A stretch of DNA of 64,000 nt from Paenibacillus silvae (lineage in GTDB: Bacteria > Bacillota > Bacilli > Paenibacillales > Paenibacillaceae), in NCBI RefSeq assembly GCF_014639235.1, contig NZ_BMFU01000001.1, positions 682,001-746,000 on the forward strand. Reading direction: 5' to 3'. A program made the position numbers and the translations under genes. Below are positions 25,140-34,566 of the stretch, piece after piece. Numbering within the stretch: position 1 is the stretch's first letter; each line of letters opens with the position of its first letter. Under the pieces are notes generated by a model, which searched no databases, was not told the origin of the DNA, and saw only the letters and a list, made by a program, of their open reading frames with translations.

Positions 25140-27491
25140 TTATGGAAGCGAAGCCCCTTTACCGGCTGATGAATCCGAGTTTGCTTCCGGATTCGTCTGC
25201 GTTTGGGAGTCACTTTGACTCTGGGTGCCCCCAGACTCGTCTTTCTCCTCCGTTGCAGCAGCCTTATCATCGGTTTTCGCGTTCTCATCCTTCTTCTCTG
25301 CGTCCGGATCGGATGAATCTGGCGCTTCATCAGCGATGCCGGTTACGGCGGCCTTTGCTGTCTGTAACGTCAGCTGTACTGTACGCTGCTCGCCTGACAC
25401 CTGTTCCTTTTGCTTCACAACGTATCCCTCACCCTTGGTCGTAACTCCCACCTTCATGAGTGAAAGTATTTCTAATGCATCACGCAGGGATTCACCGGTC
25501 AGATCAGGCACCTTCATCTTGCTGCTTTCCTCAGTGAGCAGATACACACGCTGACCCGGATTCATCGAAGCCCCGGCCTGCGGATACTGTCGAATGACAT
25601 TTTCGCCCTGACCCAGTGTTACATAAGCGATACCTGAGTTCAGAAGCTGACTTCTGGCCTGCTTCGCTGTTTTACCACTCAAGTCTGGAGCCTTGGCCTG
25701 CAATACAACCGTTTCTTTTGACTTTTTGTCATTCGTTTTGGCGGTATCTTTCGGAACACCCATATATTGCAGTGTTTGGCTTACAACCTTTTTGAACACC
25801 GGAGCGGCTGCAGTGCCTCCCCCAATGTTGGTACCATCTGGCTGGTCAATAACAATCAGCATGGCAATCTTCGGATTGTTGACTGGTGCAAAACCGATAA
25901 ACGAAACGACATCTTTGCTTTTGCTGTATTGACCATTAATAACCTTTCTCGCTGTTCCCGTCTTGCCTGCAACGCGGTATCCCTCAATATAGGCATTGCG
26001 ACCTGTACCGATGGTCTGGTCAGCTACAACCTGTTCCAGATACCCGCTAACAAGCTTGGCAGACTCTTTCGAGATCACCTGACGAACAACTTTGGGTTTG
26101 ATCACTTCTGTTGAACCGTCATTCGGATTAATAATTTCCTTCACCAGATGAGGTTGAAGCAACTTCCCACCGTTAGCAACGGCCGAGATGGCAGCTAACT
26201 GCTGAATCGGAGTTACTTGAACGAGACCGTGACCGTAAGCTGCGGTAGCAATCTCCGATTTATAAATCAGTGGTTTGATTGGCGATGCTGCTTCACTCGG
26301 CAGATCAATACCTGTCTTTTTACCAAAACCGAACTGATCTATGTAGTGGCGCAGCCTCTCTCCACCAAGCATGTTATAACCAAGGTTAACAAAGGCAATG
26401 TTACTGGAGCGCTTCACACCTTCAAGATACGAGATCCGTCCATATGAATGACCATTATCACTGATGGTAAAACCACCAATACGCGTTGGCTTTGATTCAA
26501 ACGTTGCATTCGGATCAAACAGTTTCTCTTCCACGGCGCCCGCAAGCGTAACAATTTTGAACGTGGAACCCGGTTCATAGATGGACTGCGTTGCATGGTT
26601 GATAAAGTTTTTCTGATCCGGCGTGGACGCGTACGTATTCGGATTAAAGGTTGGCCAATTGGCCATGCCCAGAATTTCCATCGTGTTCGGATCGGCAGCA
26701 ATGACGGTCATACTAAGCGGATTATACTTGGCAACCGTCTCTTTCATGGCCTCCTCAATATAGAGCTGGATCGTATCATCAATCGTCAGCTTCAGGTTTT
26801 TACCGTTTTGAGGCGGCAGGTAGCTGTCTTGTGAATCTGGAAGCTTGATGCCCTTGGCATCCTTCTGATAGTTCAGATAGCCGTCTGTGCCTGTCAACAC
26901 ATCGTTGTATGATACTTCAAGCCCATTGACTGCTTTACCGTCACGGCTCATATAACCGAGCACATGAGAGGCCAGCGTCTGCTCAGGATAAAAACGCTTG
27001 GATTCCTGTGTCATGACAATTGCATTACCAGCCTTGTACTCATCCTGCAGCTCTTCACGCAGTGCTTTAACCTTTTCAGCAAGCTCTGGGCTGATTTTGT
27101 AACCTTCACTGCGCACTTCACGCTGCTGAAAGAATTCCCCTTTACTATTCTTCGCTGTAACAAGAGCACGCATCTCACTCTCATTTTTTTTCAGCAAAGC
27201 GGACAGCTTCTGTGTCACTTCGTCCTCAATACCCAATTGATTAATCAACAGCGGGTTCACTGAAACCGTGTAGGCCGGTGAATCCGTGGCGAGCACATTG
27301 CCATTGCGATCTGTAATGGTTCCCCGAGCAGCTTTGATCGTCTGTTCCCTCTCAATCAGACCTGCTGCCCGTTCCTGCCATTCGTCGCCATTTACCACCT
27401 GAATGAAAAATATACGTGTTACGAGTACAAGAAAAAAGAGGGTAATAAATCCCCCTATTAACAACGTGCGCATTTTTATTCGTTTTACCAT
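25140..27491 (-). CDS. pbpB: PbpB (PBP2B), septal class B penicillin-binding protein
   Basis: 783-residue septal transpeptidase, longer than B. subtilis PBP2B (716). One transmembrane helix (about 8-28), dimerisation domain beginning ARGTITDRNGNVLATDSPAY, active-site motifs EPGSTFKIVTLAG, SSNIAFVNLG and VAGKTGTARKV, then two PASTA domains (APDLSGKTAKQARSQLLNSG and VPDLTGESLRDALEILSLMK). The last 75 or so residues are a low-complexity acidic tail rich in Asp, Glu, Lys and Ser that should be disordered and exported. It lies 12 bp behind ftsL, its regulatory partner. Confidence 0.95.
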   Translation of the reverse strand: MVKRIKMRTLLIGGFITLFFLVLVTRIFFIQVVNGDEWQERAAGLIEREQTIKAARGTITDRNGNVLATDSPAYTVSVNPLLINQLGIEDEVTQKLSALLKKNESEMRALVTAKNSKGEFFQQREVRSEGYKISPELAEKVKALREELQDEYKAGNAIVMTQESKRFYPEQTLASHVLGYMSRDGKAVNGLEVSYNDVLTGTDGYLNYQKDAKGIKLPDSQDSYLPPQNGKNLKLTIDDTIQLYIEEAMKETVAKYNPLSMTVIAADPNTMEILGMANWPTFNPNTYASTPDQKNFINHATQSIYEPGSTFKIVTLAGAVEEKLFDPNATFESKPTRIGGFTISDNGHSYGRISYLEGVKRSSNIAFVNLGYNMLGGERLRHYIDQFGFGKKTGIDLPSEAASPIKPLIYKSEIATAAYGHGLVQVTPIQQLAAISAVANGGKLLQPHLVKEIINPNDGSTEVIKPKVVRQVISKESAKLVSGYLEQVVADQTIGTGRNAYIEGYRVAGKTGTARKVINGQYSKSKDVVSFIGFAPVNNPKIAMLIVIDQPDGTNIGGGTAAAPVFKKVVSQTLQYMGVPKDTAKTNDKKSKETVVLQAKAPDLSGKTAKQARSQLLNSGIAYVTLGQGENVIRQYPQAGASMNPGQRVYLLTEESSKMKVPDLTGESLRDALEILSLMKVGVTTKGEGYVVKQKEQVSGEQRTVQLTLQTAKAAVTGIADEAPDSSDPDAEKKDENAKTDDKAAATEEKDESGGTQSQSDSQTQTNPEANSDSSAGKGASLP

Positions 27492-27503
27492 CGAAACACC
27501 TCT

Positions 27504-27932
27504 TTATTTGCTGCTAGCTGCATTCGAGGATGACTCAGCACCCGTTGATGTGTTTGTCGTGGTTGTGCGAGGTACAAAAATGACATCCTTGTCGGAAGCT
27601 TCAACATAGCCTAGAGCTTTTGCATTTTCTACTACCTGATTGTTCAGTCTTTCCTTCTCCACTTGCAAATCAGCAATTGCCTTCTGATCTTCCTTGACTT
27701 CTGCAATTGTGGACTGGGCCTGCTTGTTCAGATCATAAATATGTGCGTAGCGAGACATCAGCAGCCCCCCCACAACAATCACTGCCATAAGCGTGAGCAG
27801 ATATAGAAACTTTTCGCGAGCCGGCAGACCCGTTCGACGTGTAACTACTTTGGTGGTTTCCTTATACCTCTGCTGCGTTACACGCTCTTGTGTTTTTGGT
27901 TTTACCGCTAGATTGCCACGTGTATATGCCAT
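27504..27932 (-). CDS. ftsL: Cell division protein FtsL
   Basis: 142-residue bitopic protein of the divisome. A basic cytoplasmic part (first 43 residues, many Arg/Lys/Thr) is followed by one transmembrane helix (LYLLTLMAVIVVGGLLMSRY) and a leucine-zipper-like coiled coil with regular hydrophobic spacing (QAQSTIAEVKEDQKAIADLQ), then a Thr/Ser tail. Sequence conservation in FtsL is always low, so the call rests on topology and place: between rsmH and pbpB, the universal dcw position. The ATG follows GGAGGAGGAG. Confidence 0.9.
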   Translation of the reverse strand: MAYTRGNLAVKPKTQERVTQQRYKETTKVVTRRTGLPAREKFLYLLTLMAVIVVGGLLMSRYAHIYDLNKQAQSTIAEVKEDQKAIADLQVEKERLNNQVVENAKALGYVEASDKDVIFVPRTTTTNTSTGAESSSNAASSK

Positions 27933-27958
27933 TCGAAGGCTCCTCCTCCATTTTTGTT

Positions 27959-28909
27959 CTACAATTTCTCAGCTACACGCAGCTTGGCTGATCGCGCACG
28001 AGAGTTTTCAGTAAGCTCCGCCTCCGTTGGAGTCAGCGGTTTTCGGTTCACGAGACGCAGAGTCCCTTTGCCGCCGCATACACATAACGGAAAGTCAGGT
28101 GGACATGTGCACTTTTCAAGATAACTGCTGAAGATCTGCTTACATATCCGATCCTCAAGGGAATGGAAGGTAATCACAGATACGCGCCCCCCTGGCGCGA
28201 GACAACGAACAGCTTGATGCAGCCCTTCTTCAAAAGCACCCAGTTCATCATTTACAGCAATACGCAGCGCCTGAAAACTTCGTTTGGCAGGATGTCCACC
28301 AGTTCGGCGGGCTGCCGCCGGAATACCTTCCTTGATCAATTCCACAAGCTCGCCTGTCGTTTCGATCTCGGACTGACTGCGCTTCTCCACAATGACGCGA
28401 GCGATCCGTTTGGAAAACTTCTCTTCCCCGTAACGATAGAGAATCCGGGCAATCTCTTCCTCCGGCCACTCATTCACAATCTCTTTGGCAGTCAGAAAAG
28501 CATCCTGATCCATACGCATGTCCAGCGGTGCATCGTGATTGTAGCTGAACCCGCGTTCTCCCTCGTCAAATTGCGGAGAAGAAACCCCCAAATCATACAA
28601 AATTCCATCAACTTGCGGTATGCCATCTTTCATCGGAACGTCAAGGTCCTTGAGCACCTGTTCCAAATCCCTGAAATTGGTTTTCACCAATGTAACCTGG
28701 TTTTCATAAGCAGCGAGCTTCTCTCGTGCATTGTCCAAAGCCCAATCATCCTGATCGAGTGCGATCAAACGTCCCCCCGGACCTAACTTGGATGCAATGA
28801 CAGAGCTGTGTCCCGCGCCTCCTAAAGTGCAGTCCACGTATATACCGTCCTGCTTGATGTTTAGTCCCTCGGTTGCCTCTTCTTTGAGTACGGTGATGTG
28901 GTGAAACAA
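27959..28909 (-). CDS. rsmH: 16S rRNA m4C1402 methyltransferase RsmH (MraW)
   Basis: 316-residue SAM-dependent enzyme that N4-methylates C1402 in the ribosomal P site. Motifs: HHITVLKEEATEGL at the N-terminus, SAM loop VDCTLGGAGHSSVIASKLG, GILYDLGVSSPQFDEGERGFS, HPAKRSFQALRIAVNDEL and VITFHSLEDRICKQIF, with cysteines in the C-terminal CTCPPDFPLCVCGG loop. Start is TTG at 28909, six bases behind GGAGGGG. Second gene of the dcw block after mraZ, as usual. Confidence 0.96.
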   Translation of the reverse strand: MFHHITVLKEEATEGLNIKQDGIYVDCTLGGAGHSSVIASKLGPGGRLIALDQDDWALDNAREKLAAYENQVTLVKTNFRDLEQVLKDLDVPMKDGIPQVDGILYDLGVSSPQFDEGERGFSYNHDAPLDMRMDQDAFLTAKEIVNEWPEEEIARILYRYGEEKFSKRIARVIVEKRSQSEIETTGELVELIKEGIPAAARRTGGHPAKRSFQALRIAVNDELGAFEEGLHQAVRCLAPGGRVSVITFHSLEDRICKQIFSSYLEKCTCPPDFPLCVCGGKGTLRLVNRKPLTPTEAELTENSRARSAKLRVAEKL

Positions 28910-28927
28910 CCTGCACCCCTCCTTACG

Positions 28928-29365
28928 TTATAAGTCAAAATTAAAATCGACCAGCTTTTCGGCAATGTCGTTGAATGCTTCCTCGGATTGATTGAAATAA
29001 CTCTCCCATATGCCTTTGCTCCAAATCTCCACCCGGTTGGACACACCAAGAACAACACAATCCTTGTCCAGTTTGGCGTACTCTCTCAAGTTGCCCGGCA
29101 GATTTACCCTGCCCTGTTTGTCCAGTTCACATTCGGTTGCACCTGAGAAAAAAAACCGGGTAAACGCACGTGCATCAGATTTCATCAGTGGCAGTGCTTT
29201 GAGCTTCTGTTCCATGACCCCCCACTCCTCCATGGGGTACACGAAAAGACACTGGTCCAAACCTCGTGTGACAACGAAAGAAGATCCGAGTGATTCGCGG
29301 AATTTAGCCGGAATGATAACCCGACCTTTATCATCAATGCTATGCTGAAACTCTCCCATAAACAT
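28928..29365 (-). CDS. mraZ: Transcriptional regulator MraZ
   Basis: 145-residue AbrB-like protein with two MraZ repeats: MFMGEFQHSIDDKGRVIIPAKFRESLG in the first and FFSGATECELDKQGRVNLPGNLREYA in the second. In other bacteria MraZ forms a ring and binds repeated boxes before its own gene to repress the dcw cluster; a clear set of GTGGG-type repeats is visible just upstream as CCCAC/CCCCAC copies around 29384-29415 on the plus strand. Start ATG 29365 is preferred; a GTG at 29377 is possible. Confidence 0.95.
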   Translation of the reverse strand: MFMGEFQHSIDDKGRVIIPAKFRESLGSSFVVTRGLDQCLFVYPMEEWGVMEQKLKALPLMKSDARAFTRFFFSGATECELDKQGRVNLPGNLREYAKLDKDCVVLGVSNRVEIWSKGIWESYFNQSEEAFNDIAEKLVDFNFDL

Positions 29366-29382
29366 TGGTCCACTCACTCCTC

Positions 29383-29416
29383 ACCCATTTCCCCCACTTT
29401 GCCCCACTTTCCACCA
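29383..29416 (-). promoter_or_regulatory. Putative MraZ operator repeats
   Basis: On the minus strand, just upstream of mraZ, GTGGG or GGGGC-type repeats recur: GTGGAAAGTGGGGCAAAGTG followed by GGGGGAAATGGGTGAGG. Spaced TGGGN repeats about ten bases apart upstream of mraZ are the known MraZ binding pattern in E. coli and Mycoplasma. Binding here is inferred; no box edges are claimed. Confidence 0.45.
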
Positions 29417-29490
29417 CCTAAGCATAATAGATTCGGTTAAAAAAATCAAAACCCTTCTTGACATTCCTGTTTTTTATTTATCAATTCATC

Positions 29491-29534
29491 AAAAAAAACG
29501 TCTCTGATCCTGTCATTCAGGATCAAAGACGTTT
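29491..29534 (-). terminator. Terminator after ahcY
   Basis: Leftward reading gives AAACGTCTTTGATCCTG, a five-base loop and CAGGATCAGAGACGTTT (one mismatch), then eight T. It lies about 110 bases beyond the ahcY stop and insulates ahcY from mraZ. Confidence 0.88.
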
Positions 29535-29643
29535 CCCGGTTACGGGCAATCGTATTATGTGTACCCGCATATGAGCCATATCATCAATACACCATTCTAT
29601 ATCTTTTGAATCAGGTTATCAGCTTGTAATTAATGGATATCGT

Positions 29644-30909
29644 TTAAAATTTCCAGCTATCCAAGTAATTTTCCTGCTCAGCAGACAAGGTGTCGATCGC
29701 GATATTCAAACTTTCCAGTTTGTAACTTGCAACCTGCTGATCAATCTCATACGGAACATTTACTACGTTTTTGCCTAGAGTCTCATAGTTCTCACTTACA
29801 TAACGCAGGCCAAGCGCTTGCAGCGCAAAGGTGGTGTCCATAATTTCAGCCGGATGCCCGTCAGCCGCTCCCAGATTAACCAAGCGACCTTCTGCAAGAA
29901 GATACATTTTACGACCGTCCTTGAAGCGATACTCCTCAATATTGCGGCGAACGGTGCGTATGGAGTCGGAACGTTTGGCGAGCTCCGGTTTGTTAACCTC
30001 GACATCAAAGTGACCGGCATTACTCAAAATCGCTCCGTCCTTCATCACATCGTAATGCTCACCTGTAATGACATCCTTATTGCCGGTCACTGCGATAAAG
30101 AAGTCTCCGATCTTCGCTGCCTCCAGCATCGTCATTACCCGGAAACCGTCCATATGAGCTTCGACCGCTTTAATCGGATCGATTTCAGTAACAATCACAT
30201 TGGCCCCCAGGCCTTTGGCACGCATCGCTACCCCTTTACCGCACCATCCGTAGCCAGCAACGACAACATTTTTACCAGCAACTACAAGGTTGGTGGTACG
30301 AATGATTCCGTCAAAAGCCGATTGTCCCGTACCATAGCGATTATCAAACAGGTATTTGCAATAAGCGTCATTCACCGCAACCATCGGGAATCTCAGCTGT
30401 CCCTCTTTCGCCAAAGCTTTCAGTCGAATAATACCTGTTGTCGTTTCTTCTGCCCCGCCGCGAATCGTAGCAGCAAGGTCAGGGCGCTCCGACGCGATAA
30501 TCGTAGCAAAATCTCCGCCATCATCTATGATCAGATCAGGCTTCACTTCAAGAGCACGGAGCTGCAATGCCTTGAATTCAGCTGGCTCCGGATTATATTT
30601 AGCATATACCGTCACACCGTCTTCAACCAAAGCCGCACAGACATCATCTTGAGTGGAGAGCGGATTACTGTGTGTAATCGTTACATCAGCCCCTCCAGCC
30701 TGAATGACTTTTGCCAGATAAGCCGTTTTTGCTTCCAGATGAAGACAAATAGCAACCTTGAGCCCTTTAAATGGAAGATCCTGTTCAAACTGACGGCGAA
30801 TTCGGTTCAACACCGGCATATGCGCCTCAACCCAATCAATTTTCAAATGTCCCTCTGAAGCAAGTCCCATATCTTTAACGATACTGTTCTGCAGTGAAGA
30901 TGTGGTCAC
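29644..30909 (-). CDS. ahcY: Adenosylhomocysteinase
   Basis: 421-residue NAD-dependent enzyme that splits S-adenosylhomocysteine into adenosine and homocysteine, recycling the by-product of methylations. Motifs: HLEAKTAYLAKVIQAGGADV and SNPLSTQDDVCAALV in the substrate domain, DLIIDDGGDF, and the NAD loop VVAGYGWCGKGVAMRAKGLG. The length fits the shorter bacterial/archaeal form lacking the 40-residue insert. The C-terminus lacks the usual KxxYRY ending and stops at ENYLDSWKF, typical for the shorter class. Start GTG 30909 follows GGAGGAG. Many Bacilli instead use Pfs/LuxS, so its presence is notable but known in Paenibacillus-like genomes. Confidence 0.95.
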   Translation of the reverse strand: MTTSSLQNSIVKDMGLASEGHLKIDWVEAHMPVLNRIRRQFEQDLPFKGLKVAICLHLEAKTAYLAKVIQAGGADVTITHSNPLSTQDDVCAALVEDGVTVYAKYNPEPAEFKALQLRALEVKPDLIIDDGGDFATIIASERPDLAATIRGGAEETTTGIIRLKALAKEGQLRFPMVAVNDAYCKYLFDNRYGTGQSAFDGIIRTTNLVVAGKNVVVAGYGWCGKGVAMRAKGLGANVIVTEIDPIKAVEAHMDGFRVMTMLEAAKIGDFFIAVTGNKDVITGEHYDVMKDGAILSNAGHFDVEVNKPELAKRSDSIRTVRRNIEEYRFKDGRKMYLLAEGRLVNLGAADGHPAEIMDTTFALQALGLRYVSENYETLGKNVVNVPYEIDQQVASYKLESLNIAIDTLSAEQENYLDSWKF

Positions 30910-30993
30910 TCGATCTCCTCCTCATATGTGTCTCTTCTATTAAAACATTCATACCATCAAAACACTTAGTAAAGATTGATATTATCAACATAC

Positions 30994-32625
30994 TTACAAT
31001 CGAATAACCTGGTGCTGCCCTTTAAATTCAGCAGATGCTTGAATCAATTCCTCAATCCAGTGCGTTCCATAACGATTCAGGTAATAGAGTGCATTATGTA
31101 CTCGTTCCTGCGGTTTCCCCATCGGGAACAGAGCATGCTGAATACCGTTCCAATGCCTTAAACTCACTGCATGTTTATCTTCGATAGCCCTGCGAGTCTG
31201 CCGCTCCAGATATTGAATCTGCCCATGAATTTTAACCAGATTTGCTTCGCCGATTCGACTTAGTCCAGGATGCAGCTCCGCAACCTGCTCCAGCAGCGGT
31301 CGGTACAGGGTCATAAACTGCTCACGAACCTGTGTAAACTGCTCATCGACTTGGAACGTTTCCTGCTGTGCAAGCCATTTTTCCTTCTTATCCTGTAAAT
31401 GATACTGTACTTCCTGGAAAGTAAGTCCATATTGTTGCATATGTTTATCGTGCACATCCTCCAGAATCGTGAAAGAGAGACGCGGCAGCAGTATAGGCAT
31501 CTGCAAGCCAAATGAGCGGAACGCTTCGCGTGTCAGACCCCAGTATGCAATCTCGCCGTGTCCCAAAATTGCAGCTGCCACAGGCAGTAAAGAATCCTGC
31601 ATCAATGGACGAGTCAGTACGTTGTTGCTGAAACGTTCAGGATGCTGCTTCAGTTCCTGCAGCAAACGCTCTTCTGTAAACGATACAAGCCCTTTGCGGT
31701 CCTGATACAGGTTTTCCTTGAGCGTCAATAACAAACGAACCCCTTCGTGAATATAAAAGAGGTTGGCACCATCCTCTGCCACCTCGGCTGGCATGGCATA
31801 ACCCGCTTGATCAACTAACGAAGCACCCTGTAAGTAAGAGGTACGTAATGACGCATTTTGCTGAATCATTCTTGCAAATACAGGCTGCTCCAGTTTACGC
31901 AATTCCGGATCGGCTGCATCCATAAGAATCAGGCCGCTGCTTGCAAACAAAGCCGATATAATACGGGCAAAAGCATCGCTCAGATTAGAGCTGGCACGAT
32001 GAATTTCTGTAAGCTGCTTTATTAGTCCAGGCTTATAAATGGTATCCGGCAGCAAATGCTCTACCTGCTTAAGCACATGCTCCCACTGTTCCCGTTTCAC
32101 CTGCACATGACTGACAGAGTCTCTTCCCGTAAAGTGTCCCTGTAGTTTTACTTTGCGCATGTCCCCCTGTGGTTCAGGCAAATACGTATGGTTAACCTCA
32201 TCCCAGTCATGATCCTCACCCGCAATCCAGAACACAGGAACAACCGGATGTTTTAATTGCTTCTCTGCTTCACGAGCGGCAGCAACCACGCTCGCAGCTT
32301 TGTATATAACAAACAAAGGTCCGGTCAGCAGCCCGCTCTGTTGTCCTCCAGTAACGACCCATGCATTCTCTTCCACAAGACGGGTAATGGATGCATGAAC
32401 ATGATCATGATTGTTCACTCGTTTATTATATATACGTAAATATGACGCCAGTTCATGACGATCAACACGTGTATGCTCCGATTGTTTAAGCCATTCAGCG
32501 CGCGCGTGGAGGCCATTTTCCCAGCGAATATCATATTCATACAGGCTTCGCGCAGCATCTGCCGTACAGATATAATCCTCTGCAAGCTTTGATCCGCTGC
32601 GGAGCGCCTCAGTAATCCCTTTCAT
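30994..32625 (-). CDS. bshC: Bacillithiol biosynthesis protein BshC
   Basis: 543-residue enzyme proposed to add cysteine to glucosaminyl-malate, the last step of bacillithiol synthesis. Features are the N-terminal DUF2317-type region, the nucleotide-binding-like VVTGGQQSGLLTGPLFVIYKAAS, FWIAGEDHDWDEVNHTYLP, a central coiled coil (ERQTRRAIEDKH region) and the C-terminal NGIQHALFPMGKPQERVHNAL and WIEELI. Length agrees with B. subtilis BshC (539). ATG at 32625 follows TAGGAGG. It is next to panE/DUF3397/opp on one side and ahcY/mraZ on the other, a Bacillales-like neighbourhood. Confidence 0.95.
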   Translation of the reverse strand: MKGITEALRSGSKLAEDYICTADAARSLYEYDIRWENGLHARAEWLKQSEHTRVDRHELASYLRIYNKRVNNHDHVHASITRLVEENAWVVTGGQQSGLLTGPLFVIYKAASVVAAAREAEKQLKHPVVPVFWIAGEDHDWDEVNHTYLPEPQGDMRKVKLQGHFTGRDSVSHVQVKREQWEHVLKQVEHLLPDTIYKPGLIKQLTEIHRASSNLSDAFARIISALFASSGLILMDAADPELRKLEQPVFARMIQQNASLRTSYLQGASLVDQAGYAMPAEVAEDGANLFYIHEGVRLLLTLKENLYQDRKGLVSFTEERLLQELKQHPERFSNNVLTRPLMQDSLLPVAAAILGHGEIAYWGLTREAFRSFGLQMPILLPRLSFTILEDVHDKHMQQYGLTFQEVQYHLQDKKEKWLAQQETFQVDEQFTQVREQFMTLYRPLLEQVAELHPGLSRIGEANLVKIHGQIQYLERQTRRAIEDKHAVSLRHWNGIQHALFPMGKPQERVHNALYYLNRYGTHWIEELIQASAEFKGQHQVIRL

Positions 32626-32714
32626 GAGGTCTGCCTCCTATTCTGCTTCAAAGAGCCTTCCTTGATTGTACCGAATTCAATAGCGCTTCGTCAAAGGAAA
32701 GTCATAAAATATAT

Positions 32715-32743
32715 AAAAAAAACCGCCGAACATGTCGGCGGTT
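32715..32743 (-). terminator. Terminator of the opp operon
   Basis: Leftward reading gives the perfect 9-bp stem AACCGCCGA/TCGGCGGTT with a five-base loop, running directly into a run of T (AAs at 32715-32722 on the plus strand). It lies 37 bases past the stop of the fused ATPase gene. Confidence 0.9.
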
Positions 32744-32779
32744 ATGATGTATATAATAGCATATTCTTTTTGTTGACTA

Positions 32780-34549
32780 TTATACGTAAGGCTCTGCGAC
32801 CCAGTGTCCTTTGGAAACCTCAATCAATTGAGCGTTCTCCAGGTTATATGGATCATTTACAGGACCGCCCGCAGCATTTTGAATCGGGCCGGATTGTTCT
32901 TCTGGCAGCAAAATACGGCGTTTATTTGCTTCGACTTCCGGGTCTGGTACCGGAATCGCAGAAAGCAATGTTTTGGTATACGGGTGAATCGGGTTAGAGT
33001 ACAATTCTTCACTCTCTGCCAATTCCACCACTTTACCCATATACATAACGGCTACGCGGTCACTGATATGTTTAACCATAGACAAGTCATGGGCAATGAA
33101 GAGATACGTCAAGCCAAGGCGCTGCTGCAGCTCCTCTAGCAATTTAACAACCTGTGCCTGGATGGAAACGTCAAGCGCAGAAAGCGGCTCGTCGCAGATG
33201 ATAAATTTAGGGTCAACGGCAAGCGCACGCGCAATACCGATCCGTTGTCTCTGTCCACCAGAGAATTCATGCGGGTAACGCAGTGCGTGACTTGGATTCA
33301 AACCTACCAGATCAAGCAACTCTTCCACGCGTCTCTTACGCTCTTTGGAGCTTGTTGCCAAGCCATGAATATCAAGGGACTCCCCGATAATATCCATAAC
33401 GTTAAAACGTGGATTAAGCGATGCATATGGATCTTGGAAAATCACCTGCATATCCTTACGCATTTCCTTCATTTTGCGTGGGGACAGCTTGTAGATGTCC
33501 GTGCCATTGAAGTTCACACTTCCGCCCGTTGGCTCGTAAAGACGCAAAATGGTACGTCCAGTTGTAGATTTACCACAACCTGACTCACCCACAACGCCCA
33601 GTGTTTCTCCTTCGAAAATATCGAAGCTTACATCATTAACGGCTTTAAGGATATTGCCTTTACCAAGGTTAAAGTATTGCTTCAAGTTTTTCACTTGTAC
33701 CAAAGGCTTGTTGCTGCCTTTGACAATACCTGCTGGTGCCGGTTTTTCCTTTTTCGGCTCATCCAGTCGCGGAAGAGCGTTAAGCAATTTAATTGTATAT
33801 GGATGCTGCGGGTTGCTGAAGATTTCAGCTGTTGTGCCTGTTTCAACCACTTCGCCTTCCTTCATAACTACGACACGGTCACACATGCCCGCAACGACAC
33901 CAAGGTCATGTGTAATCAGCATAATGGAGGTACCCAGCTTTTGCTGCATGTCTTTCATTACATCCAGAATTTGAGCCTGAATGGTAACGTCAAGCGCTGT
34001 AGTCGGCTCATCCGCGATCAGAAGAGAAGGACGGCAAGCAAGCGCGATTGCAATCATGGCACGCTGACGCATACCACCAGAGAATTGGTGCGGATAATGA
34101 TTCATACGAATTGCAGCATTTTTGATACCTACAAGCTCCAGCATCTCAAGCGCAGCTTTGTCCGCTGCCTGTTTGGACATATTCTGGTGCTTACGTAATA
34201 CTTCCGTAATCTGTTTACCCACTTTAATTGTAGGGTTCAGGGAAGTCATTGGATCTTGGAAAATCATACCGATATCTTTACCACGAATGGATTCCATCTC
34301 TTTATCTGTTTTCTTCAACAGATCTTGCCCGTGAAACGTAATATCTCCGCTCTTAACTTTTGAAGGCGGGGAGGGAATCAATTTCATGATGGTCTGGGCG
34401 GTAACACTCTTACCACTACCTGATTCACCTACGATTCCCAGCGTTTCTCCTTTGCCAATTTCAAAGCTTACATTTTTAACGGCATCAAATTCACCCGAGC
34501 GCGTCGAGAACGATACACTCAAGTCTTTGACTGTTAAAATCGGCTCCAT
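32780..34549 (-). CDS. Fused oligopeptide ABC transporter ATPase (OppD-OppF)
   Basis: 589-residue protein with two complete ABC ATPase modules, powering peptide uptake. Module 1: Walker A GESGSGKS at 41-48, signature FSGGMRQRAMIA, Walker B LLIADEPTTALD. A short linker rich in Lys/Pro (about 258-275) follows. Module 2: Walker A GESGCGKST, signature FSGGQRQRIGIA, Walker B FIICDEPLSALD. The OppD/F C-terminal peptide-transporter extension (NPIHPYTKTLLSAIP) is present in both halves. OppD and OppF are usually separate; here one chain does both jobs. Last gene of oppA-oppB-oppC-oppDF, followed by a terminator. Confidence 0.93.
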   Translation of the reverse strand: MEPILTVKDLSVSFSTRSGEFDAVKNVSFEIGKGETLGIVGESGSGKSVTAQTIMKLIPSPPSKVKSGDITFHGQDLLKKTDKEMESIRGKDIGMIFQDPMTSLNPTIKVGKQITEVLRKHQNMSKQAADKAALEMLELVGIKNAAIRMNHYPHQFSGGMRQRAMIAIALACRPSLLIADEPTTALDVTIQAQILDVMKDMQQKLGTSIMLITHDLGVVAGMCDRVVVMKEGEVVETGTTAEIFSNPQHPYTIKLLNALPRLDEPKKEKPAPAGIVKGSNKPLVQVKNLKQYFNLGKGNILKAVNDVSFDIFEGETLGVVGESGCGKSTTGRTILRLYEPTGGSVNFNGTDIYKLSPRKMKEMRKDMQVIFQDPYASLNPRFNVMDIIGESLDIHGLATSSKERKRRVEELLDLVGLNPSHALRYPHEFSGGQRQRIGIARALAVDPKFIICDEPLSALDVSIQAQVVKLLEELQQRLGLTYLFIAHDLSMVKHISDRVAVMYMGKVVELAESEELYSNPIHPYTKTLLSAIPVPDPEVEANKRRILLPEEQSGPIQNAAGGPVNDPYNLENAQLIEVSKGHWVAEPYV

Positions 34550-34566
34550 AATCCCACCTCCTGTTT

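Noticed and set aside
30910..30993. SAM or SAH riboswitch upstream of ahcY
   Set aside because: Only 84 bp between bshC and ahcY; none of the conserved core elements is visible.
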